64,000 nt of DNA from the NCBI RefSeq assembly GCF_003945595.2, contig NW_024104909.1, positions 558,001 to 622,000 on the forward strand. The letters are read 5' to 3'. The translations under genes were made by a program, and so were the position numbers. The notes under the pieces are model-generated. The model had not been told where the DNA came from, did no database searches, and saw only the letters and a program-made list of their open reading frames with translations. Below, piece by piece: positions 51,001 through 63,000 of this stretch (positions are counted from its first letter, which is position 1; each line of letters opens with the position of its first letter). The stretch comes from Pipra filicauda. Its lineage: Eukaryota > Chordata > Aves > Passeriformes > Pipridae.

Positions 51001-54000
51001 GGTTTTTTTTTTGAAGATTCAACTTATCATGCACATGCTTGATCTCCTTCCATTCCTGACCTGGGCAGGTGTGTTTCCCACAGCTCCTGGGCTTTGTTCC
51101 TCTCACAGCTGTGCAGGTGGTGATGTGTGTGCTGTGCTCATGTCCTGAACCATCCTTGTGCTCTCTGTGCTTCATTCCAGGATCAGGGGACACCAGAGAT
51201 CCCCTGCTCAGCTGACACTGGAAGGTGGAGTTGTGAACATGGAGCTGGTTTCCTCTGTAGTTTTCCTTGTAGGAAATTTTTAAATAAAATGCAGCAAGGA
51301 GAAAGCTTGGTTAAGAAAAATTAAATTTGAAACCACTGATTTTCAGCCAAAAATGTGATTTTAAAGAAGACTCTGAGCCAGAAATTCTGGAGTATGTGGA
51401 CTTGGGGATGAAGAGTGGGAATCTGATGAGGGAAGTGGAAATAGGGACCAGGAGCTAAGAGTATGGGCAGAAAATAGAAGAAGGCCTGGATGTGTGGAGC
51501 ATTTGGGAACCAACCTTTGCAGAGAAGGAAGGAGTGCATTGGTGCACAGGGAATTGTATCCAGGAGGAGGAGGCCTCAAGTTCTTCAGTAGAGCCTGTTT
51601 CCTGTGAAAACTAGGAATGAAATCCAGCTCACTCAAGTCTTACTGTCAGTAACTCTGACAAACAAAATGTGTTTCTTGTTTGTTCAGTTGCTGGAAATCA
51701 TATATATAATGGTGACCTATCAGTTACCCCATGGAGCCATTATGGATGGTTAGCCCATGGATTAAGGAGTTCTATTCATAGATTAATATGGTGCTGTACT
51801 GTGAGGCTTTTGGTTTAATGCTTAACTTAAATAAGCATTAACATGGCATTGGTGGTCAACTTTAATATTGACACTTCCTACCTTCAAGTTCCTCGTAAAA
51901 TCTTTACCCCATGATTTGAGTCAAGATACAGCCTTTAATTAAATGATGGTGTGCACTTTACCTTTGTGTACCTGTCTAATTCTGGGTGCAGGACAGGCTT
52001 GTGCTGGGGTGAGTCAGAGTCACCAGCAGAATTTTTGCTCCAGCCACTTTGAGCTGGAATGGATGTAAGGAGCAGAGCGAGGAGCTGCGGGGCAGAGCAA
52101 GTCTCAATTACAGAATTCAGAAGCAAAATCAAAAATTTAAACCACGCTTTTCAAAAATGGATTAACGTGTTCACTGGACTGGTCAGGTTAGAGAAGTGCT
52201 GGGCATTTGTGCTTAAAATAGAATTAGGAGTCTGTGTTTAAGATAAATTTTAATTAGCTGGAGGGATCCCCCTCTAAAAGACATGAGTACTTCACACTTG
52301 TAGCTTCTGTCATGAGCTCATCAATGTCTGAAGCATCAGTTCATAAAAATAAATTGCAGTAGACATTGTTTCATGTAGCAGTAGCCTAATGTGATAACTC
52401 CTGTTTGTTCCAGGGCTATATTTATTTTAATTTACTGTATTTTCTGCAGCATCTGCCTCAGAGGGGACAGCATTTGACTTGGTCTGTCCAAAATGGAAGT
52501 GTAATACTCTCTGCCTCCATCTTCTTGTTTGACAGATCAAAATAACGTCATGTCTTCCTATAAAATCATTGAACAAACAGACAAAAAACCCTCTTCAGAA
52601 TCAGATTCCTGATGTCAGGAAATGCTCAGCATAGTGTCCTATTAATTGAGTAGTGAAGTGAGAAAAGCTGAGGCCAAATAGTCTAAAGCTGTTCTAACAC
52701 AAGGGCTGAACCTCATGCTCTGGTCGTTCTGCCCTCTCCACATTTACAGCCAGCACTGAAAGCACCAGGGGTGTTTGGTTGTAACTTTTCCAGAGGAACA
52801 TCATCCTCTTCCTCTAACATAAGCTGGAATTCTTATTAGCTCCTGAATCAATCCATGCTGTCACAGCAGCCTCTGAAGCCTTTTGAATTTCAAGGTGCCA
52901 CAAGTTTTGTGGTATTTAACCTTCCTGAAGACTTCCTATTCCTTGGCTTGCACTTGTAAGGCATTTTCTCTTAGATGGTGTAATTCCAGAGTGCTATGTG
53001 CAAGTCCAACAAGGAATTCATGTAGTTACTCTTATTATGTCTTTTTTTTAAATTAAGCTGATAGGATCTTAATCAGCTTCTGACTTTGTTTTTAAAGTCT
53101 CTTGGAAATGATCATTGAGTTCAAAAGTTACTATGAATGTGTCCAGAGAGTGTAAGTATGTGTAAGCCTAATTTCCATGGTAATCCCAGAGTTAAAAATA
53201 CTGTGGATTGTCCTTTGGGAAAAAAAAAGGATGTTTTCTGTGGGGCTGCTTATTCTGGAGAGGGAGATCTCTGACTATATTTATTTGTAGTTCTTTGGCA
53301 AATGAGATCAAATTGAATTCTCATCTGTAGAGAGAAGTCTGGACTCTGTAATGTGTGTGTTTTCTCTTGGGTGGAAGCTGAAAGCCTGTGTATCTCTTTC
53401 AGTGACTCTCTTGGTTTCCATAGTGGGTAAGGATTTAAAAAAGCCTGGATAATGCTGTTAATGTCTCAGAAGGCTTGTTTTCCTGAGTTTTTTATCTAAC
53501 CATGTGCCCCTCCTAATATTTCAATAAAACAGTTATTGTTGCCTATATTAAAAGCCATTACTGTTGCTATGTTTAGCTCACAAATTTGTAATGCACATTA
53601 CGTATTTAATTACTTGAGGGGGAAAATGTGAAGGATGAGTTACTTCTACCAGTCTCACTTATCAAAATGCAGTGTCTCTGTACTGAAGGATGTAATATTC
53701 CATGGGTCAGTCACAGTGGAACATGTTATTACTTAGAATGGCAGCCTAAAACGAGGTCCAGAAAGCAGAATTTTCTTCGCTTCTGGGTTGAGTAAATACT
53801 ACTTTTTCCCCTGTTGTTTCCATTACCTGTCTACAATGGAAATTACTTCCATACATCTGTGTGGTGAGAGAGGTTGGTTGGTTGTGGTGGTGGTCACATA
53901 GGTCAGTACAAACTGAAAACCATCAGGGTTTTTCATATCTCTGAATAACTGGGCTTTAGGGTAGTTTGGCCTTCAGAGGGTTCATGCAGTGACTGCTCGC

Positions 54001-57000
54001 CATGAAAATTTCTGCCAACAGATCTTCAGTATTACCTTTGTGTCCAAGGACACAGTTATTTCTGCTGAACTCAGGATCTCTGTTCTGGAGCCAAATATTT
54101 TGACCTAAAATGGGATTGATGGGAAAGAGGGAAGTAAAATAATTAAATTTTTTTTTCACCTTAGCCTACTGTCCCAAGCATGAAAATCCTATTTAGCCTC
54201 ATACAGGAGCCTTATCTTTATATCTGTTATAGTAATTATGGACTTATCTGCCTGAAATACACAACCCTCCTCTTTAGACTGCATGGATTAATAGTTAGGG
54301 TGGTTTCTGTCCTGTAGAATCCAAGGCTGAGTTTCCCCACTTGGGATCTCAGGTGTCATTCTGTCCTCTGGCAGGAAGATACACAACACAGAAGTATCTG
54401 CATGTCTGCTGATTCTTGGCATGATTAGTTTTATTATTTATCCTCATCGATTTTCAATATTCTCTTATCTTTTTTTTTTTTTATAGCCCTTTTAGGGTCT
54501 CCAGCTGGTGGAATCCAGAATTCCATCGGTTCTGTTGGCACAGGCCAGCAGAACACTCCCTCACTAAGCAATCCCAATCCGATCGACCCCAGCTCCATGC
54601 AACGAGCCTACGCTGCCCTCGGGCTGCCCTATGGAAACCAGCCCCAAACCCAGCTGCAGCCCCAGGTACAAGGCCAGCAGCCAGCACAGCCCCAGGCTCA
54701 CCAGCAAATGAGGACCATTAATGCACTGGGTACGTGGAGAAAACACCAAGAAACCGAGTGTTAAAATAATTTGTGTGGAATTTTTGGGGTAGCCTGGTAT
54801 TTCACTTGGTCGGAGCAGTGACACTGTTTGTATTCCCTACTGATCATTTATGTTTGAATAGCAGAAAGTTTTGAATATATTGCTTTTGCCAAATAGCAGG
54901 AGTTTTAGTTTTAAAATATAGCTCAGAGCTTGATGTTGCCTGAGGTGATGAAACAGAATTGCTGAAGAAATTTGCTTTAACAGTTGTCACCTGTTCTAAC
55001 AGACAATTCTGTCTTAAATGCTACTTTCTTTCTGCAGCCTAATTGTTAGTATTATCTTCTTTTTAGCTTATTGACCTAATATTAAGAGTTTATGGATTTA
55101 AAATTTTAATAGACTCGGTTTTGTAGTTAAGACTGAAAGTAACTTTATTCCATAAATAGCTATATATGTGCAGCACAGCAGATATTATTATAAAAATACT
55201 TACCTGATACACTGATATACTTCTTCCATTAACCACTTGGGCCAGTAAAGTATAGTTTTGTCATATTATTGTCAAAATTGTGAGCTCTCTACCAATGATG
55301 TTTAATTTTGTCCCAAAGGAGCCAACCAGATGAACCTTCCTGCAGGAGGAATAACAACAGACCAGCAACCCGGTCTAATTTCTGAAACTGCTCTTCCAAC
55401 ATCCCTTGGGACAAATAAGTAATGCACACATTTTCATTCTTACTCAATTAAACATTTATTTACATGCTTATAAATAAGGAGCTGCTTTAAAAACTGATTG
55501 TATTGGCATGGAAATGGTTCAGTGACATCCATAGCTACGCTTAATTCTAGAGCTGCCACTTTGTGCCTCCTGGGAGCCCCACAATATTTAGTAGTTTTAA
55601 ATGATTTCCCAAAGGAAGAATATTTTGTGGTTTTAAGTGTACAAATACCTTAGCAGTTGTGATTCTTTATCACTCACCCTCTCTTGTAAACTCCTGAGCT
55701 TTGCTGCTTTGCTGCAGTTTTGTTGATACCAAAATTTCACTTAAGGAATGTTTGATACCATAGCTAAAAAAAAAATGATGAAAAATAACTTCAGGCATCA
55801 AACCTACGACAAAACTCTGCGTTCTTGTAACAGTCCCTTCTGGCTTTGTTTTAGCCCACTAATGAATGATGGCACAAATTCTGGCAATGTTGGAAACCTC
55901 AGCTCAATGCCAACGGCTGCACCTCCTTCGAGTACCGGGGTAAGGAAAGCATGGCATGAACATGTCACTCAGGACCTGCGCAATCATTTAGTGCATAAAC
56001 TGTAAGTATTCACCAAGGCTGCCTTTTTCCTGAACGTTTTTAAAGAATTTCAATACAGTAGTTCTACTATTAAGCTAAAAAAAAAAAGTTATCAGTAATG
56101 GTCCTCTGGTGCTGGGCCACTGAGGATGAGCTGTTACCTTTAATCCTCCTCTTCAGTTCTTCATGCTCTTTAAGGAGTGGGCATGAAATTAGTTTGTATT
56201 GCCAGTAAATTTGCTCTGCTCTACTGAACAGGTATTTAAACTCCAAACTGTTAAACCTCACTTTATTTTCATCATTGCTTTAATCTGGTGAGAAATAATA
56301 AAATATTGATTTTTTTTATTTTTTAGCAAGTTTGATATATTTTTACATACCTGGTGTATAAGGGAATGTCCAGGGTGATTGTCTTAAAGCTGTATTGATT
56401 TTTGATTTTTTCCTGAAGAATTTTTCTTTTGTTCTTCCTCCTTCCTTGTAGTGTCCAAGCCATCTTCCCCACTCCTGATCCAGCAGCACTGAAGGATCGA
56501 CGCATGGAGAACCTGGTGGCTTATGCCAGGAAAGTGGAAGGAGATATGTATGAGTCTGCTAATAGTAGGGTATGTTGCCTGAGTCCATTCAGTAGCTGTT
56601 AAAAAACTGTAGGATCACTAATCTTACAAGTGTAATGAAAACCACAGGGAATCATTTCACTGCTCCCTTGATGAGGAAAGTCATGTTTTCTGTCTGTGAC
56701 AGTGTTTGTGTAGTCCCAAGACAGATGATTAATGTCACTCCGAGCTAATTCAGCTCCCTCAGCTCCATGAAAACTAGACAGCATCACCTCCCAGCCCCAC
56801 CTGCATTCCTCCTGAGTGTGACTGACGTGCACAAAGCTTGGAGCACAGCTTGCAGTTCTTGGTGGTTCCCTTACTGGCTTCCTCCCTTTTTGGAAGTCTG
56901 TGTGAACAGTAGTTTTAAAACTTCCTTCATGTTTCTTTACCATTGGAGGTTTTCTGTAGGGCCCAGTGCTGTTCCACTGCTTACCTTCTACCTGCACTGC

Positions 57001-60000
57001 TGGAATTAGTTCTGCTCTACCCAGCAGCACCAAAAGTGGTTTGGCAAAGACACTGTTTGCCTGCCTTTGTTCTTGTGCATGGAAACAAGACAGAATTCCT
57101 GTTCTTGTTCATGATTCTCACTCTGTCTGCAAAGAGGTGCCAGTTCCAATCTCTCCTACTGAGAGGGAGCAAACCCCTGCTGATTGACAGGCTGAGGATA
57201 TGACACTGTGCTGATTCTACCCTAAAGGAACCACTCCCTGAAAGTTTTCACTGGGAAAAGACATCGTCAGTAGTGCCAGTAACAACAGCCAGTGAGGTCT
57301 TAGCAGATCAGAGTCCTGAGATCCTTTCTTAAGTGAGGGAGGAGTATCTGAAGAGAGTAGTCAGTGGCACTTCAGGTGACAATTATTCAGTAAGACACTT
57401 CCTCTGCCTCTTTCAGCCCATTTCCCAGAAGAGCTGAAGGTGAAAGGCCAGTTTTATTTCCTAGAGATAAATATACTGGCCATACTTGTAGTGCTGCTGC
57501 TGTGTCAGTGTTGGTCAGTGACCATGTTGTATCCTCCTTGTAGCTACTAAGAGGTTGTTTACAAGGAAGACTTGAGTGTGATCACCCTTGGTCACCCTGG
57601 CAGCTTTAGAGACCAATTTTAGGGAGAAGGAGGATTCATGGACATACATGGGAATCTAAATATCTTCTAAGTAAGGATGAGCATAGTAAACTGCTGGTTA
57701 TAAAATTAAATGTCTTCTGACAGACAAACACCCAGAAGTGTCTCCTCTTCACCTCTCAAAACAGCTGTCAGAGCCTCATTGCCAGAAGTTGCTGTTATTG
57801 GAATTCATCTGATGTTTTTGGCTCCAAGCAGCAAACTTGGAAGAAGGGAGTAATTCAGAATTTATTGATGATGCCGTGAGGAATTGCATCCTTCTTTTTG
57901 AGGAGCTTCCGTTCTACTTTGACATTGAAAACCATATTAGTAAGAGGCATCATTGCAAGCAGTTTGACACTGTTCTGGTAGTGTGTGCTCCTTATGAACA
58001 CAGCCTTTTCAGGAATCTTTGCAGTGGGAAAGTAGCACAATAATAAATTTACAAGTAAGGAAGTTAGAGGTGAAGTGATTTGAGCAGGAGGACAGAAAGG
58101 GCTGTAGAGCTTTCGTACTGGACAGCAGAAAGTGTCTGCACTGACTTTTGAGATATTTGGAGGAAGGAAATTACCTAAACCCAAAGCTTTATATTGCATC
58201 ACTGGACTTCCTTAACGAGGCTGCTGAGGAATACCTATCTCCTGTTAAGTTTTCTGCAGTGAACTCAATCCTACTGTAATAATAAATCATGGTTGTGATG
58301 AAAATTGAATAAAGACATAATGACTGTGGGAAAAGCATCACTCAGCCTGTACTCTGTGTAACACTGGATTTTGAGAGCATAGGTGACCCCAAAAAGAAAT
58401 GTGGTGTTGAGGGTTTATGGGGTTTTTCTGCCTTTAACAGGTGCATAATCTCATGCACTTGGCAATTACTGACAAGCAGAATTGTCTACCTGGTGTGCAC
58501 TGCGACTGTTGTATTGGATCTGTTGTTGTTGTTGTGGGTTGAGTAAAATGGATTTTTCATCTTCTGCAAATGTAGTGTTCAATTGTCTGTGCCTGTGGAA
58601 TATTTTTTCAGTGAATTTCCTCCATTCCTTTGAGGTTCTCCTGGTTTTGTTTATCCTTTGCCATGATTGTTGATAGTCAGACTCCTTAGGAAAAGAGCAG
58701 TTCTTTTATGTAAAAATTGATCTGTTCTTAACATCTGCCTCCTGAAGTTTATTCAGTGTAACTGTGTGCTGGGAATATGTTTTTCTTTTGTCTGTGGATT
58801 AGTAAAAATGTTTATAATGAAAATAACATTTAGAAATCATTAACATTTAAAAACTAAACCTCAACTTCCTGGCTTTTGTCAAAGTAAGAGAGAACCTTCA
58901 GCCTTCTCCTTTGCTAATCTACTCAGAGTAGGTATGAAGGATTAGCCATAAAAAAGCAAGTGTGTTTTCTAGAATCTTTGTGTATCCTTTTCTGCATTAA
59001 AGCAGTGATAATTCTGAAAAGAAATATTTCTTTTTCAAATAGATATTAAAAATGAAAAACCAGGTGATGGCATTCAGGTAGTAAATGAGACCAAATGAGT
59101 TCTGCTGCCGCTTCTTTACACTTGATGCTGAGCACTCTTTTTTTTTTTCCCCCCTTATAGGATGAATACTATCATTTATTAGCAGAGAAAATCTATAAGA
59201 TACAAAAGGAGCTGGAAGAGAAACGGAGGTCTCGTCTCCACAAACAAGGGATGTTGGGGAACCAAGCAGCCTTACAGACCCCAGGGCCCCAGCCCCCCGG
59301 GATCCCCCAGGTGGCTGCTGCCATGGGCCAGGCACAGCCCGTCAGGCCCCCCAGTAAGTACTGCTGGAGGTGCCTCTGCATTCCACGGGCTCTCCTGGTA
59401 ATCTTCAGGTTGTATTTTAAGCTGGTTTTGCTGACCTTTCTTCTGTTGTGTTGCAGATGGGCCAATGTCCATGCCAACCGTGCCTATAAGTCGTATGCAG
59501 GTTTCTCAAGGTATTTATGTTTTCCTCTCTAATTGCAGTTTGTGGGTTTAAAATAATTTTATGGGGGGGGGGGGGAAGCTGATCTTACGTCGGGTTTTTT
59601 GGAGTTGGGATGGAGGAACTACAGGGTCTTCCTTTTTGCAGCATCATTGTTGTTGCTGTGTGGCAGGAACTGTCCCAAGTGCAGTCTTAAGAACCAACAA
59701 TATGTACCCAGCACTTTCCTAGCAGTTGGGAATTGATTCAGTCCTTCCAAAGAGGACGGTTCAAGCAAGAGTACTTTGGATAATCTCATTTAAAATGCTG
59801 TAAAGGGGGAAGGATGTTGGCATTTTTTCATCAGTTAATTAGCAAAAAATATACCTGTAGCTGGAAACACAGCACATTAATCCTAAAATGTTTGTAAATG
59901 ATATCCTTTCTTGGTTTCTGATGCAAAGTGCATTAAAAAAGGTGTTCATAGCTTGTTCATAGCACTGGCCATCATTGATTGAAGCTGCTGTGAGCTCATG

Positions 60001-63000
60001 GGTGGGTTTTTTTCTGAAAAATATAAACCCCTGAGTTCTAGGTGCTTCAGCTTCCTTCAAAACAGTGTCCCCAGTTATTTTATTTTGTGGTTCAGAGTTA
60101 GTACTAAGTCAAAACTTGTGTCGAAATGTCCTTGGGAGGTTAAAAATCCTTTTACAACTCATTTGAATAGGAGAACAAGTTGATAGCAAATATAGCTCCA
60201 TAATTACACCTTTAGACAAGTTTGGGTTTTTTGGAGGGGTTAAATGTTTTATATAAAAAGCACAACCCCTGTTTAAGAATTTTGCTGGGTTTTGTCCAGA
60301 TTTGAGGCTCAGAGTTGCCTTCCTATATACAATAAGTATTTTTATCGTATTTACTTCAACCATTTCAGTGAGCCCTAAATAAGACATTGCTGTTTCAAAG
60401 CAAATGCCTGATTTTAAGAAACCATCCCAAGGTATTATTTATAAATAGCATTGTGTCTCTGCAGATCATCCACACTCTTCATCTTTTGCATTTAACTTTT
60501 TTCTTTAGGCATCCTAACTGCTATTCTTCTAAATACTTCTCACATCCTGATTTGTCTGTGAAGTCAGAGTAATTTGAACAAAGTTGAGGGACAAAGTGTA
60601 GCGCGATCAAATTTCAGCCATAATAATTTGTTAGTTAATTTTATAGTAGAATAAACATACACAAATTCTATGACTCGTTCCTAATGACTTGTTTTGGGGG
60701 TGCATTTGCAGGAATGAATCAGTTTAACCCCATGTCCATAGGGAATGTACAGATGCCACAAGCCCCCATGGGACCCCGGGCAGCGTCTCCGATGAACCAC
60801 CCGGTGCAGATGAACAACATGGGCGCCGTCCCCGCGGTTCGTACCCTCCTTCTGCTCAGCACTGATCCCACTCAGCAGCCACTGCTCCTCTGAAAAGGCC
60901 ACGTCACAGAGCAGGGCTGCAAATTGTAGGATAATTTCATGGAAAGGCTTTTATTGAGGCGTTTGTTTTCGGTATTTACCTGTTCTAAAGAAGCCAACCA
61001 GGCCTTCAGAGACGTGCGTGCCAGAGGTGCAGTAATTCCCAGCTGTCTGTGGAAGAGGATCATTCTTTCAGAAGCTGGCTTTGCAGTATATACACCTTCT
61101 TTATTCCTCTGTGAAAACATGTTTTTTTCTTTAGAAAAACAAAAATATTTTCAGTTTCACTGGGTTCTCTCTGTTATCTCAGAGAACAAACACTCTCAGT
61201 AGAGTTTGGAATATTACCTATTTAAAAATAACTCCCTTGTGAATGCTGGGGAACAAATGCTGAAGTTCTGTGCATATCCCCACTTCCATTTGGTTTACTG
61301 AAGCCAATTTTCCTTTTATTTTTTGTCCTATCTTTTGGTTGATTACATTGAGGGTATTTTCCTTTGTCTTGCTCCATAATATGAAATGGTAATGAGTTCA
61401 TTTGGGTGTTAATTTTCAGATGGCAATGTCTCCTTCCCGAATGCCTCAGCCACAGAACATGATGGGAGCTCATTCCAACAACATGATGGGTCAGGCTCCC
61501 ACCCAGAACCAATTCCTGCCCCAGAATCAGTTCCCTGCATCCACTGGGACAATGAATGTGAACAATGTGGGCATGGGTCAGTCAACAGCTCAGGCTGGGG
61601 TGGCACAGGTAAGATGGATTTTCTAACTGAAGTTATTTAATTATTTTGCTCTAATTTATTTAATATGTTTGCTTATTTGTATTTCTGTATCCACTGTTAA
61701 GCACAGCCACCCCAACTTTGGGGGATCCTGGGTTACATCTGCCTTTCTCAGAAGCTCTTACATAACCCATCGACATCTGTTAACGGGGGCGCAACGCCCC
61801 GTAATTCCTGATTTAAATTCCTTAAAAATGCATGCTGATGAGATTTTTGGGGGAAATATCAGAAATTAATTTATGGGACGTTTAGGAACATATGTTTCCT
61901 CTCTGTGTGGACCCAAGTAGCTAACTTTAAATCCAGATTTATAATAAAGTGGTTAGGGAAGATCTTGTAAAGTTTGTTTTAACCTTTCTACTTCTGAAGA
62001 GAGGATGGTTGGTTTTTTCCTGTGACATTTTTCTGTTGCATTAGTGGTCAGTGTTAGTAGCAGCTGTGCTTATGATGCCAAAGTGTGTGCTCTTCCACAG
62101 GGAAAGGCTTGTTGTTTAACTCAGAGTCCAAGTAATTAAGGCTTGTTGAGACCTCCAGAGTTCTCTAGTCCAGCCCTGTTCTCAAATGAGAGATGACTTA
62201 GAACAGGTTATGAAGGGCTCTGTCAAGTCAAGTTTGGAATATCTTCAGGATGAGCATCTACAGTTTCTTGGGCCCTGGCTCAGTTGTTCGACTGCTTTTG
62301 TGGTAAACATTATCTTCCTAATGCACTTAGTTCAATAAAACTGACTGTGTACAGGCAATATAGAAGTATGTTTTAAATTTGAAACCTCATCTGCAGGAAA
62401 TTGTTAACTGATTTGGATTTCTAAGAGTAACAGTTACATCTGAGGATAGCATATTCTTATTTTATCACCAGTTATCTGATGCAATCTTCAGTAAAATGTA
62501 CAGTTTGAAGGTTTAAGTAGATCCAGAATATGTTATTGTATTGCTGCTCTGAAAAACAAATCCACAGTTTTCTGAAGCATCTGGAGCAGTCTAATTAAAA
62601 AGAAAACAAAAAAACCTCCTCTTAAGCCTTGCTCTGTGCAACAGGGCAGCATTAAATGTGTTGACCTGCCCTCTAAAGCAGTGCTGCTCCAGAGTCCTGG
62701 CCTAAAATGGGTATTTGCTCGAAACCATTTTGTATCAAAGCCTGACCTTTGCCCAGCTAATGGCACAATTTAGAGGCTCTGTGCCTGTGGGTTTCTGTGT
62801 TACTGGGATGGAGATTCCCTCTGTATGCCAAAATTAATGCAGGACAAGCATGGCACATCTGGGGCTGGGAGAAAGGTCTTTGAGAGCTAACGAGAGCGAT
62901 GACAAAAATCAGAGCACAGTTACTTGCAACAGCAGCGTTTGTTTGTGGCTGATCTCCTGGATAGTGTTCTGTCAGAGAAGGCTTCAGTGCTGGGATTTAA

